From positions 1,240,001 to 1,304,000 of the forward strand of contig OZ245032.1 in assembly GCA_965224015.1 (NCBI GenBank): a stretch of 64,000 nt of DNA, in the 5' to 3' direction. A program made the position numbers and the translations under genes. Below are positions 54,081-63,402 of this stretch, one piece after another (positions within the stretch are counted from its first letter, which is position 1; every line of letters begins with the position of its first letter). The stretch is from CBDCVD01 sp965224015 (GTDB taxonomy: Bacteria > Pseudomonadota > Alphaproteobacteria > Rhizobiales > CBDCVD01). A model generated the notes under the pieces. The model ran no database searches. It saw only the letters and a list, made by a program, of their open reading frames with translations, and had not been told where the DNA came from.

Positions 54081-56804
54081 ATGAAGCAAGAGGCCGCGGG
54101 CTATGCCGCAGAATCCGAGCTGGACGCCCATGCATCCAGCACCGTCAACGGGCCAGACGATTACAATCCGCAAGAGACGCGGGAGTGGCGCGAGGCCATT
54201 CGCTCGGTCATTGCCTTTGAGGGGCCAGACCGCGCCGATGCTCTGCTTGGCGCGGCCGTCGAGACGGCGCGGCGCCACGGAGCCCACCTGCCGTTTGCGG
54301 ACAATACCGCCTATATCAACACCATCGCCCCTGATGAGCAGCCGGACTATCCTGGTGACAAGGCCATTGAACACGCCCTGCGTTCGGCAATCCGCTGGAA
54401 TGCGCTGGCGATTGTCCTGCGCGCCAACAAGGAAAGCTCGGAGCTTGGGGGCCATATTGCCAGTTTCCAATCCGCTGCTACCCTTTACGATACCGGCTTT
54501 ATGCATTTTTGGAACGCCCCCCATGCGGATCACGGCGGCGATCTGATCTTTGTCCAGGGCCATTCCGCTCCCGGCATTTACGCCCGCGCCATGCTTGAGG
54601 GGCGCATCAGCGAAGAGCAGGCTATCAATTTTCGCCAGGAAGTCGAAGGGAAAGGATTGTCATCGTACCCGCACCCGTGGCTCATGCCCGATTTCTGGCA
54701 GTTTCCCACGGTGTCCATGGGGCTCGGGCCTCTAATGGCGATCTATCAGGCGCGGTTTTTGCGCTACCTGGAAGGCCGTGGCCTGCTGAAGACCGGCAAC
54801 CGCAAGGTCTGGGCCTTTCTCGGCGACGGCGAGACGGATGAACCGGAAAGTTTAGGCGCCCTGTCACTGGCCGGACGCGAAAAGCTCGACAATCTGATTT
54901 TCGTGATCAACTGCAATCTGCAGCGCCTTGACGGGCCGGTGCGTGGCAATGGCAAGATCGTCCAGGAACTCGAGGGGGACTTTCGCGGCTCCGGCTGGAA
55001 CGTAGTCAAATGCCTGTGGGGCACCGGGTGGGATGCGCTCTTGGCGCGCGATCATTCAGGGCACCTGCGCAGGCTTATGGAGGAATGTGTCGACGGTGAA
55101 TACCAGGATTTCAAATCCAAGAACGGCACCTATATTCGCGAGAATTTTTTTGGTCGTTACCCCGAAACCGCGGCCATGGTCGCAAACTGGAGCGATCAGG
55201 ACATCTGGCGCCTGACCCGCGGCGGGCACGATCCACGCAAGGTTTTTGCCGCCTATCAGGCCGCTGTCAACCACAAGGGCGAGCCAACGGTCATCCTGGC
55301 CAAGACCGTTAAAGGGTACGGTATGGGAACCGCCGGAGAGGCCCAGAACATCACCCATCAGCAAAAGAAAATGGAAAAGGCCGCCCTGTTGCAGTTTCGC
55401 GACCGGTTTCAATTGCCCCTCAAGGATGACGAAATTGACGCCTTGCCGTTTTTGACCTTCGCTGAAGACTCGCCCCAGATGCAATATCTGCGCGCCAGGC
55501 GCAAGGCTCTTGGGGGCTATTTGCCTGCCAGACGGCAAACCTCTCAAGCCCTTGAGGTCCCGCCCCTGAGCAAGTTCGGCGCCCAGTTGCAGGGAACCGG
55601 GGAGCGCGAGATTTCCACCACCATGGCTTTTGTGCGCATTCTCAATACCCTGTTGCGCGACAAAAAAATCGGCGAACGGGTGGTGCCGATCGTACCTGAT
55701 GAATCGCGTACCTTTGGCATGGAAGGCATGTTCCGACAATACGGCATCTTTAGCCAAAAGGGGCAGCTTTACCGCCCTGAAGATGCGGACCAGTTGATGT
55801 ATTACAGGGAATCCAAATCCGGCCAGATGCTTCAGGAGGGCATTAACGAGGCCGGCGCCATGTCAAGCTGGATCGCCGCGGCGACCTCCTATTCCGTCTC
55901 CAACTTTCCCATGATCCCCTTTTACATCTACTACTCCATGTTTGGATTTCAGCGCGTTGGTGATCTGGCCTGGGCGGCCGGAGACATGCGCGCACGGGGA
56001 TTTCTTATCGGCGGTACGTCAGGGCGCACCACCTTGAACGGCGAGGGATTACAGCATGAGGATGGACATAGCCATCTGCTTGCCGCCACCATCCCCAACT
56101 GCGTGTCCTACGATCCTACCTATGCCTACGAGGTCGCCGTTATTATTCAGGACGGCCTGCGCCGTATGTACGCCCAACAAGAGGACATTTACTATTATCT
56201 CACCACCTTGAACGAGAACTATGTTCACCCCACAATGCCTGAAGGGGTTGAGGAGGGGATCGTTAAGGGCATGTATTTGCTGCGCGGCAGCAAAAAGCGC
56301 AAAGGCCCGAAGGTCCAGTTACTGGGTTGCGGGGCCATCCTGAACGAAGTGCTGGCGGCGGCCGACATGCTGGAGACGGACTTTGGCGTGCGCGCCGATG
56401 TGTGGAGTGTAACCAGCTTTACCGAATTGCGTCGCGAGGCCATGGACTGTGAGCGCTGGAACATGTTGCATCCGCTGGAGGAAACCAGGGTCCCTTACGT
56501 GACAAAAGCGCTGCGCTCACGCGGTGACACGCCCACGGTCGCTGCGAGCGACTATATGAAGCTTTTTGCCGACCAGATCCGCGCCTATGTGCCCGGCGCT
56601 TACCGGGTACTTGGAACCGACGGATTTGGCCGCTCTGATACAAGGCGTAAGCTCAGGGCGTTCTTTGAGGTAGATCGGCGCTTTGTCAGCGTCGCGGCGC
56701 TTAAGGCGCTTGCGGACGAAAACAAGTCCACGTCCCGCAAGGTCGCGCAAGCCATCGAAAAATATGAGATCGATACGCAAAAGCCAAATCCCGCGCGCAC
56801 CTGA
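54081..56804 (+). CDS. aceE: Pyruvate dehydrogenase E1 component, homodimeric
   Basis: 907 residues from the ATG at 54081 (a GTG precedes it in frame). Typical AceE blocks: GGHIASFQSAATLYDTGFMHFW, the thiamine diphosphate motif GDGETDEPES...NCNLQRLDGPVRGN, and QEGINEAGAMSSW in the pyrimidine-binding half. It decarboxylates pyruvate and passes acetyl groups to E2. Alphaproteobacteria more often have the heterotetrameric pdhA/pdhB, so the AceE type is a useful lineage marker. aceF follows after a family A insertion. Confidence 0.97.
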   Translation: MKQEAAGYAAESELDAHASSTVNGPDDYNPQETREWREAIRSVIAFEGPDRADALLGAAVETARRHGAHLPFADNTAYINTIAPDEQPDYPGDKAIEHALRSAIRWNALAIVLRANKESSELGGHIASFQSAATLYDTGFMHFWNAPHADHGGDLIFVQGHSAPGIYARAMLEGRISEEQAINFRQEVEGKGLSSYPHPWLMPDFWQFPTVSMGLGPLMAIYQARFLRYLEGRGLLKTGNRKVWAFLGDGETDEPESLGALSLAGREKLDNLIFVINCNLQRLDGPVRGNGKIVQELEGDFRGSGWNVVKCLWGTGWDALLARDHSGHLRRLMEECVDGEYQDFKSKNGTYIRENFFGRYPETAAMVANWSDQDIWRLTRGGHDPRKVFAAYQAAVNHKGEPTVILAKTVKGYGMGTAGEAQNITHQQKKMEKAALLQFRDRFQLPLKDDEIDALPFLTFAEDSPQMQYLRARRKALGGYLPARRQTSQALEVPPLSKFGAQLQGTGEREISTTMAFVRILNTLLRDKKIGERVVPIVPDESRTFGMEGMFRQYGIFSQKGQLYRPEDADQLMYYRESKSGQMLQEGINEAGAMSSWIAAATSYSVSNFPMIPFYIYYSMFGFQRVGDLAWAAGDMRARGFLIGGTSGRTTLNGEGLQHEDGHSHLLAATIPNCVSYDPTYAYEVAVIIQDGLRRMYAQQEDIYYYLTTLNENYVHPTMPEGVEEGIVKGMYLLRGSKKRKGPKVQLLGCGAILNEVLAAADMLETDFGVRADVWSVTSFTELRREAMDCERWNMLHPLEETRVPYVTKALRSRGDTPTVAASDYMKLFADQIRAYVPGAYRVLGTDGFGRSDTRRKLRAFFEVDRRFVSVAALKALADENKSTSRKVAQAIEKYEIDTQKPNPART

Positions 56805-56832
56805 GAACGGCCAACGCTGAAACAAGAAGTAA

Positions 56833-56933
56833 TACCAGCGGTATTGGCTTTATAGACACGCCGACTGGTGTACGGCCTTGATAACATACTTGCTTGACGC
56901 TAAGCCATGAGTCATTGGTAAAGACCCTTGGTA
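56833..56933 (+). mobile_element. Family A MITE in the pdh operon, TAA duplication
   Basis: 101 bp flanked by TAA (56830-56832, 56934-56936), in the aceE-aceF gap. It contains no strong terminator. Confidence 0.9.
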
Positions 56934-56987
56934 TAAAGCCAGGAAATAACGTCAAGACACAACGCCAGGACTCGCGAAGGAGACTCT

Positions 56988-58352
56988 ATGACGACCATTG
57001 AAGTAAAGGTCCCCAATATAGGCGATTTCACCGGTGTACCGGTTATTGAGGTGATGGTGGCCGCCGATGATGTGGTCAGTACCGATGATCCTCTGATCAT
57101 GCTGGAGAGCGACAAGGCGGCCATGGAAGTCCCCAGTCCCTATGCAGGGCGGGTTCGCGACGTGAAAGTCGCGGTGGGGGATACGGTCGAGGAGGGCTCG
57201 CTGATCCTGCTGTTGGAAACCCAGGCCGACGCCGACGCTAAAGCCAACGCGCAGGCTCACACCGGTAATGGCGCCGCATTGGACCAAGCGCCCAATGAGA
57301 ACGCCGACCCCTCCCCCGAGGCAGATCAGGCCACGCCCGCTTCACCCATAGCTTCACCCATCGCCTCGCCCTCCGCATCCCCCTCCCCCGGTACCTCGTC
57401 CTCACCCTCCACCCGCCTCCCCACCGGCAGCGCCACCCCGGCCCCGGTCCTGGCGGATTTTTCCAACGTGCATGCCAGCCCCGCCGTGCGCCGTCTCGCC
57501 CGCGAGTTGGACATCGACCTCACACAGGTCAGCGCCAGCGGTGCCAAGGGGCGCATCACAAAGGATGACGTGAAGGCGCATATGGCCGGCGCCGGAACGC
57601 CCTCAGGCGGGGGCCTTCCCCCCCTCCCCGCGGTCGATTTTGCCCAGTTCGGCGAGATCGAGGTGGTGCCGATGTCGCGGATCCAGAAAATCTCCGGCCC
57701 ACACCTGCACCGCTCCTGGCTCAATATCCCCCATGTTACCCACAATGAAGAGGCCGATATCACGGCCCTGGACCGCTTTCGCAAGGAACTGGATACGGCG
57801 GCAAAAGCGGAAGGTTATCGGGTTACCTTGTTGTCGTTTCTCATGAAAGCCTGTGCGTCGGCGCTGGACACCCACTGGCAGGTCAATGCCTCCCTTACCC
57901 CTGAGGGGACAGCTCTCGTGCGCAAACACTATACCCACATCGGTATTGCCGTTGATACCCCTGGCGGGCTGGTGGTGCCTGTGGTGCGCGATTGCGACAA
58001 GAAGGGCATTGTGGCCTTGTCGAAGGAATTGGGGGCGTTGTCCGAAAAAGCCCGTGAGGGAAAGCTCAGTCCCGCCGAAATGTCCGGGGGCAGCTTCACC
58101 ATATCCTCTCTCGGGGGCATCGGAGGCACGGGGTTTACCCCTATCGTCAACGCGCCGCAGGTGGCTATTCTTGGCGTGACCCGCTCGCGCATGACGGCGG
58201 TCTGGGACCCGGACGGCAAGACATTTGCCCCTCGTAACATGCTGCCATTGTCCCTTTCCTACGACCATCGCGCCATAGACGGGGCTCTGGCGGCGCGTTT
58301 TTGCGCCACACTCAAACATATCCTGGCGGATGTGCGCCGGCTGCTGCTGTAA
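56988..58352 (+). CDS. aceF: Dihydrolipoamide acetyltransferase, E2
   Basis: 454 residues with one lipoyl domain (VPVIEVMVAADDVVSTDDPLIMLESDKAAMEVPSP, lysine in DKA), a flexible linker with repeated SPIASP units (about 105-150), an E3/E1-binding domain (ASPAVRRLARELDIDLTQVSASG) and the catalytic domain ending SLSYDHRAIDGALAARF with the active His and Asp. It transfers acetyl from lipoamide to CoA. GAAGGAGA provides the ribosome binding site. Confidence 0.96.
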   Translation: MTTIEVKVPNIGDFTGVPVIEVMVAADDVVSTDDPLIMLESDKAAMEVPSPYAGRVRDVKVAVGDTVEEGSLILLLETQADADAKANAQAHTGNGAALDQAPNENADPSPEADQATPASPIASPIASPSASPSPGTSSSPSTRLPTGSATPAPVLADFSNVHASPAVRRLARELDIDLTQVSASGAKGRITKDDVKAHMAGAGTPSGGGLPPLPAVDFAQFGEIEVVPMSRIQKISGPHLHRSWLNIPHVTHNEEADITALDRFRKELDTAAKAEGYRVTLLSFLMKACASALDTHWQVNASLTPEGTALVRKHYTHIGIAVDTPGGLVVPVVRDCDKKGIVALSKELGALSEKAREGKLSPAEMSGGSFTISSLGGIGGTGFTPIVNAPQVAILGVTRSRMTAVWDPDGKTFAPRNMLPLSLSYDHRAIDGALAARFCATLKHILADVRRLLL

Positions 58353-58395
58353 TCGCCACCCAGAAAGTAATCCTAGCGTAGAGCAAAGTTGTTCC

Positions 58396-60174
58396 ATGGG
58401 CACTAAAGACATAAAAATTCCTGACATCGGCGATTTCGCCAACGTTCCCGTCATTGAGATCATGGTGGCACCTGGTGATACCATTGCCGAGGACGACCCT
58501 CTTATTGCCCTTGAAAGCGACAAGGCGACAATGGACATCCCGAGCCCGCAGGCAGGGGTTGTTCATGAGGTCAAGGTGGCGCTTGATGACACGGTCTCAA
58601 AAGGCGACGTGATCCTCACCATCACGCCGGTGGAAGAAACACAGGGTCTGTCTGAGAGCCCCCCCGCGCGCGCCGCATCAGCAGACACCGCAGACACCAA
58701 AGACACCGCAAACACCGCTTCCATAGCCGCAACTCCAGCCAGCACACCCGTGCGCCAACCTCAAGACGCTGACTTGCACGCCGACATTGTTGTCCTGGGT
58801 GCAGGTCCCGGGGGCTATACCGCCGCCTTTCGCGCTGCCGATTTGGGGCGATCGGTCATTCTTGTTGATCGCCGCGATACGTTGGGAGGTGTGTGTTTGA
58901 ACGTGGGTTGCATCCCGTCGAAGGCCCTGTTACATGCCGCCAAGGTTATTGAAGAGGCCGCCCATATGGAGGCCCACGGCATCACCTTTGGCAAACCCAA
59001 AACCGATATCAAAAAACTGACCCGTTGGAAGGAAGGGGTCGTCGCCAAACTCACAGGTGGTCTTGCGGCCCTGGCCAAAGCGCGCAAAGTCACCACCGTG
59101 CGGGGTGAGGGGCGGTTTCTGACCCCCCATACGCTGGAGGTCGCCAATAACGGGACCACCAAGACCATAGCCTTCGAGCAGGCGATCATCGCCGCGGGCT
59201 CGGAGCCTGTGGTCCTTCCCTTTGTTCCGCATGACGACGAGCGGGTGATTGACTCGACCGGCGCCCTTGCGATGGCGAATATCCCAAAGCGCTTGCTGGT
59301 TATCGGTGGCGGCATTATCGGGCTGGAAATGGCAACCGTCTATGCAGCGCTTGGCAGCCGCATTACGGTGGTGGAACTGATGGATCAACTCATCCCCGGC
59401 GCCGACAAGGACATCGTCAGGCCGCTTCACAGTCGGCTTAAGACCATTGTTGAGAACATTCTCCTGTCAACCAAAGTGAGCGCCGTCGAGGCGCAAAAGA
59501 CCGCCCTGAAGGTGGTCATGCAAGGGCCTGAAGGGGAAATGACAGAGCGGTTTGACAAGGTGCTGGTGGCGGTAGGTCGTCGCCCCAACGGGGACCTGAT
59601 CAATGCCGGCGCCGCCGGTGTTGCCGTTGAAAATGGCTTTATCGCCGTCGACCGGCAAATGCGCACCAATGTAGCGCACATATTTGCTATCGGCGACGTG
59701 ATCGGACAACCCATGTTGGCGCACAAGGCCGTGCACGAGGGCAAGGTGGCCGCTGAGGTCGCCTGCGCAAAGCAGGCCACCTTTGATGCCAGGGTCATTC
59801 CCTCTGTTGCCTACACGGACCCGGAGGTTGCCTGGGCGGGCGTCACTGAAACCGAGGCCAAGAAACAAAAAATGGCTTATGTTAAAGGCGTATTTCCCTG
59901 GGCCGCGTCTGGCCGTGCGCTCTCCCTTGGACGCGATGAAGGGGTGACCAAGCTGCTTTTTGACAAGGACAGCAAACGCATCATCGGGGCCGGGATCGTG
60001 GGTCCGGGTGCGGGCGAGTTGATCGCAGAGATTGCCCTGGCCATTGAAATGGGCGCGGATGCCGAAGACCTGGGGCTTACCATTCATCCGCACCCGACAT
60101 TGAGTGAAACCGTGGCGCTTGCCGCCGAAATGGTGACGGGCGCGATTACTGACCTGATGCCGCCAAAACGTTAG
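58396..60174 (+). CDS. lpdA: Dihydrolipoamide dehydrogenase (E3) with N-terminal lipoyl domain
   Basis: 592 residues from the ATG at 58396. The first 80 residues are a second lipoyl domain (LIALESDKATMDIPSP), joined by an Ala/Thr linker with repeated DTA units to a full flavoprotein: VVLGAGPGGYTAAFRAADLGR, redox CLNVGC, AIGDVIGQPMLAHKA and the C-terminal HPHPTLSE with the catalytic His-Glu pair. It reoxidises E2 lipoamide with NAD. Lipoyl-E3 fusions occur with AceE-type complexes, for example in Neisseria. Confidence 0.96.
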   Translation: MGTKDIKIPDIGDFANVPVIEIMVAPGDTIAEDDPLIALESDKATMDIPSPQAGVVHEVKVALDDTVSKGDVILTITPVEETQGLSESPPARAASADTADTKDTANTASIAATPASTPVRQPQDADLHADIVVLGAGPGGYTAAFRAADLGRSVILVDRRDTLGGVCLNVGCIPSKALLHAAKVIEEAAHMEAHGITFGKPKTDIKKLTRWKEGVVAKLTGGLAALAKARKVTTVRGEGRFLTPHTLEVANNGTTKTIAFEQAIIAAGSEPVVLPFVPHDDERVIDSTGALAMANIPKRLLVIGGGIIGLEMATVYAALGSRITVVELMDQLIPGADKDIVRPLHSRLKTIVENILLSTKVSAVEAQKTALKVVMQGPEGEMTERFDKVLVAVGRRPNGDLINAGAAGVAVENGFIAVDRQMRTNVAHIFAIGDVIGQPMLAHKAVHEGKVAAEVACAKQATFDARVIPSVAYTDPEVAWAGVTETEAKKQKMAYVKGVFPWAASGRALSLGRDEGVTKLLFDKDSKRIIGAGIVGPGAGELIAEIALAIEMGADAEDLGLTIHPHPTLSETVALAAEMVTGAITDLMPPKR

Positions 60175-60228
60175 TCAGGGGAGACCGGAGATGTTGATCA
60201 CACGCTGGTCACCCATAGGGAGCCGACA

Positions 60229-61188
60229 ATGAACAGCAAAATATTCTCTGGATGTATCCCCGCCCTGATGACCCCGTGCACACCCGAGCGTCGTCCCGAC
60301 TTCAATGCGCTTGTACGCAAGGCACAAGAGCTTGTCGACGCTGGCATGTCCGCGGTTGTATATTGCGGCTCCATGGGGGATTGGCCTCTGCTTGACGATG
60401 CAGAACGTCAGGAGGGTGTCGCGCGCCTTGTCGATGCAGGCCTTCGCGTTATCGCCAGCACCGGAGCCATTAACACGCAAAAGGCGTGCGAACATGCCGC
60501 CCACGGCGCCAAGGTGGGGGCGGCGGGCCTTATGGTCATCCCGCGCGTGCTGTCACGTGGCAGCGTGATTGCGGCGCAGCGGGCGCATTTTGCTGCCATT
60601 CTTGCTGCCGCCCCTGCGCTTCCCGCGATCATTTACAACAGCCCCTATTATGGCTTTGCCACCCGCGCCGACCTTTTCTTTGACTTGCGTGACGAATATC
60701 CCAATCTCGTGGGGTTCAAGGAATTCGGTGGACCCCAGGACCTGTCTTACGCGGCCGAGCACATCACCGGTCGCGACGATGAGGTGACGTTGGTGGTCGG
60801 TGTCGATACCGCGGTTTATCATGGCTACATCAATTGCGGTGCCACGGGGGTGATTACGGGGATCGGCAATGCGTTACCGGCTGAGGTTTTGCACCTTGTC
60901 GCCCTTTGTCGCAAAGCCGCCGCGGGAGACGCAACCGCGCGCCTCAGGGCCAAACAACTCAATGATGCGTTGCAGGTTCTCGGCGCCTTTGACGAAGGTC
61001 CGGATCTTGTTCTTTATTTCAAACATCTCATGGTCCTTAATGGCGAGACAGAGTATACCCACCACTTTAACTGGACCGACACGCTCAGCGACAGCCAACG
61101 CCGCCACCTGGAGCAGCAGTATCATCTATTCAAGACGTGGTATGCTGAATGGAGTCGGCAGCCCGGTGGCGACGCTGGCTATTGCTGA
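60229..61188 (+). CDS. Dihydrodipicolinate synthase family aldolase
   Basis: 319 residues of the DapA/NanA TIM-barrel family. The Schiff-base lysine is in LVGFKEFGGPQ and the catalytic tyrosine in IIYNSPYYGF. VVYCGSMGDWPLL replaces the usual GTTGE motif of true DapA, so lysine synthesis is unlikely; keto-acid aldolase activity in sugar acid or hydroxyproline breakdown is more plausible. It follows lpdA by 54 bp and may be cotranscribed. Confidence 0.85.
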   Translation: MNSKIFSGCIPALMTPCTPERRPDFNALVRKAQELVDAGMSAVVYCGSMGDWPLLDDAERQEGVARLVDAGLRVIASTGAINTQKACEHAAHGAKVGAAGLMVIPRVLSRGSVIAAQRAHFAAILAAAPALPAIIYNSPYYGFATRADLFFDLRDEYPNLVGFKEFGGPQDLSYAAEHITGRDDEVTLVVGVDTAVYHGYINCGATGVITGIGNALPAEVLHLVALCRKAAAGDATARLRAKQLNDALQVLGAFDEGPDLVLYFKHLMVLNGETEYTHHFNWTDTLSDSQRRHLEQQYHLFKTWYAEWSRQPGGDAGYC

Positions 61189-61530
61189 GCGTGCCCACTT
61201 CCCCTACCTCCCTTGAGCCATCAGAGTAAAAGCGCCCGCCCTTGTTTCGGTCGAGACAGGTGCGGACGCCTTATCTGGTGCATATTTCAGCTTGTTAACG
61301 GCTGGCCTAGAACTTCTGATATGCTTGCTTTAATGTGCGGGCTCTCGTCTGCCTGCTCCGCCAGACTCTGGAGCGTATCATGTTTTAATAGAAGCAAAGC
61401 GTACCCGCTGCATTTACCCTCCAAGCAATACGTGTGCAATCATCTATACAACCTTACCAATATGTGGCCCTTGATCGCTGTGCCACCTATCTACAAATTA
61501 CAAAACTACGCTTGATTTTCTACAAATATC
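61189..61530. other. Spacer before the structured RNA
   Basis: No gene. A family B end (GGAGCGTATCATGTTTTAAT, then AGAAGC) lies near 61371. The last 80 bp are AT-rich; TTGATT at 61512-61517 is a possible -35 for the RNA, with TACTTA 17 bp downstream, but this pairing is weak. Confidence 0.4.
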
Positions 61531-61826
61531 ATTGTACTTAGCACATTAGAAATTGTAGGCCAACCGCAACTACAAATACTCACGTCCGATATTCGGGCGT
61601 AGTAAATGTACTTTGCCCACTGAGGTGTGGACCCCCAGTGGGACTTCATGGTCAGGTTTCACTTGCTGAGGTGTGGACCCCCAGCAAGACGCATGAAACC
61701 TAACCGACACCTCCTGCAGCGTTTTTAACTGAACTCAAAACGCAGGAAGTGGCCAATTTGCTCGGCAACGGCTGCATGTGTAGCCAATGCCGAGCATTAA
61801 AGATGCTAGTTGGCATTTTTATTTTT
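61531..61826 (+). ncRNA. Putative tracrRNA, long and highly structured
   Basis: 61531-61570 matches the CRISPR repeat at 33 of 36 positions with a 4-base insertion (CTTA) after ATTGTA; of the differences one leaves a G-U pair, so pairing with minus-strand crRNA is nearly complete with one bulge. 61571-61610 folds as TACA/TGTA, ACT/AGT and CGTCCGA/TCGGGCG. Hairpins at 61616-61642 and 61662-61688 share the tip CTGAGGTGTGGACCCCCAG on different stems (CCCA/TGGG, CTTG/CAAG); the second is enclosed by GGTCAGGTTTCA/TGAAACCTAACC. A stem TGCTCGGCA/TGCCGAGCA (61759-61796) and a T-rich terminator to 61826 follow. No cas gene is near. The 3' end could be earlier (CCTGC...GCAGG hairpin, about 61713-61745). 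Confidence 0.72.
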
Positions 61827-62217
61827 GTCAAGGAAAAAAGTAAAAATTTCTACAAATAACATAGTCCGATATAGGGTAGAACGCTTAAACAAACATCATA
61901 TGCGCAACAAACGGCCCATTATGCACTGGGCACTCTGAATAACCTCTCGGACCATGGTTAAAACCAGCGGTATGGGCGTTATGTACACGCCGTCTAGTGT
62001 ACTGCCTTGATAGCACACCTGATTGACGCTAATGCATGAGCTCTTGTCAAGTGTATGGACCTCCCTTCGATGGCAAGCACAAAATTTAATGCAAGGCTGC
62101 GTACGATAGTGTATCCGGCCTCGCGTTGAGCCGATAACGCCAGAGAGGGGGAGCGGCCAGGTAGATGCCTGCTAATAGACAGGCCCACAAGTCAGCGGGT
62201 GCAACAAGCCAATACCG
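61827..62217. other. Spacer with degenerate repeats
   Basis: 61962 to about 62055 is a decayed family A copy (ACCAGCGGTATGGGCGTTAT). A reversed GGTAGATGCCTGCTAATAGA motif lies near 62160, and AAGCCAATACCGCTAGAG at 62203 is another A end just outside the dsbB stop. No gene is supported. Confidence 0.5.
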
Positions 62218-62754
62218 CTAGAGCATGTGGCGCCGGAACGTGAGCGCGGCGAACAACGACAACAGGGTCAGCGTGCCTGTTACCACCACGTTCCACCCCG
62301 CAAATGACAGGCCAAGAAAACGCCCCGCCACCGCATCGCACGCAACGATACGGACTGTTTGAAGCTGTTGTAGCAGCGAGCCGGCATCGCTCGGCGCTGC
62401 CCCCGTGCCCGTGCATCCAGCGGGTCCACGCCACAGCCCCCACTCAATGCCCGCATGGTTGACCCCAAGGGCTGCCCCCCACAGCATCAGCAGCCCAAGC
62501 AGCAGCAACATTCCGCGCACCAAAGCCGGCTGCGTTCCTCGTTTGCCCATTACCGCAATGAACGCAGCCATGGGAATACCGATATAGTATGGCCACCGTT
62601 GCTCAAGGCAAAGCTTGCACGGAATATAGCCCGCATACTCAAACCCCCAAGCGATGATGATGGCGATCGTCAACAGCCCAAATATCACCAATGCCGACAG
62701 GATTTGCACCTTCCCAACAGGACGACACAGAATACAGGTTTTGTCTTTTTGCAT
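62218..62754 (-). CDS. dsbB: Disulfide bond formation protein B
   Basis: 178 residues, four membrane segments. The first cysteine pair is in PCKLCLEQRWPYY; the second pair lies in the periplasmic loop (AGCTGTG and VRIVACDAV). It reoxidises DsbA and passes electrons to quinone. It lies next to a YqaA gene on the same strand, an arrangement common in alphaproteobacteria. Confidence 0.93.
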   Translation of the reverse strand: MQKDKTCILCRPVGKVQILSALVIFGLLTIAIIIAWGFEYAGYIPCKLCLEQRWPYYIGIPMAAFIAVMGKRGTQPALVRGMLLLLGLLMLWGAALGVNHAGIEWGLWRGPAGCTGTGAAPSDAGSLLQQLQTVRIVACDAVAGRFLGLSFAGWNVVVTGTLTLLSLFAALTFRRHML

Positions 62755-62761
62755 ATCATAA

Positions 62762-62817
62762 TACCAGCGGCATGGGCTTTATAGACACGCCAGTTACGTG
62801 CTAGAGCGCGTCATGTT
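62762..62817. repeat. Truncated family A joined to a family B end
   Basis: TACCAGCGGCATGGGCTTTA at 62762 starts family A, which breaks off near 62797; GAGCGCGTCATGTTTTAA follows directly. It fills the gap between dsbB and the YqaA gene. Confidence 0.6.
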
Positions 62818-63402
62818 TTAAGGCAGGAGATATTTGATGGAAACAAACCCGCCCACCAATAGCACCGCAGCTATGGTGGTGACAAGAGTCAGGCGGCGCT
62901 CGACAAATTCCCTGACCGGTTCCCCAACCCAATAGATCAGCCCGGCGACCAGATAAAAGCGCATTGCCCTCGAGACAACAGAAGCCGCTACAAAGGCAAA
63001 AAACGAAAACTTCGCCATGCCCGAAGCGATGGTAACAAGCTTGTAGGGAATGGGGGTCAGCCCCTTGATGAGAATTACCCACGTGCCCCAGGTATTGTAT
63101 AACGCGCTCATGGCATCCGCTTCCTCGCGAAGGCCATAAATATTGATGATCCACAGGCCGAGGGTGTCGATAAGGTAGTAACCAATCGCATAGCCAAGAA
63201 CGCCACCGGCCACCGACGCTGCGGTACACAAGCTTGCATACCAGAACCATAGATGCCGTTTGGCAAGCACCATGGGGATCAAAAGCACATCCGGTGGGAT
63301 GGGAAAAAAAGAACTCTCGGCAAACGAAGTGGCCGCAAGAGCCCATGGGGCGCGTGGATGTCCTGCCAGGCTAAGAGTCCAGTCGTATAAGCGGCGTATC
63401 AT
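62818..63402 (-). CDS. YqaA/DedA family membrane protein
   Basis: 194 residues. SFAESSFFPIPPDVLLIPMVLA with the E and PIPPD residues, and GWTWVILIKGLTPIPYKLVTIASG-like GTWVILIKGLTPIPYKLVTI, are the family signatures, surrounded by four to five membrane segments. DedA-related proteins help recycle undecaprenyl phosphate and phospholipids across the membrane. Its stop overlaps a family B end. Confidence 0.9.
   Translation of the reverse strand: MIRRLYDWTLSLAGHPRAPWALAATSFAESSFFPIPPDVLLIPMVLAKRHLWFWYASLCTAASVAGGVLGYAIGYYLIDTLGLWIINIYGLREEADAMSALYNTWGTWVILIKGLTPIPYKLVTIASGMAKFSFFAFVAASVVSRAMRFYLVAGLIYWVGEPVREFVERRLTLVTTIAAVLLVGGFVSIKYLLP

Noticed and set aside
61531..61570. Second CRISPR array at 61.5 kb
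   Set aside because: Only one repeat-like unit, with an insertion and no spacer or second repeat; structured RNA follows instead.
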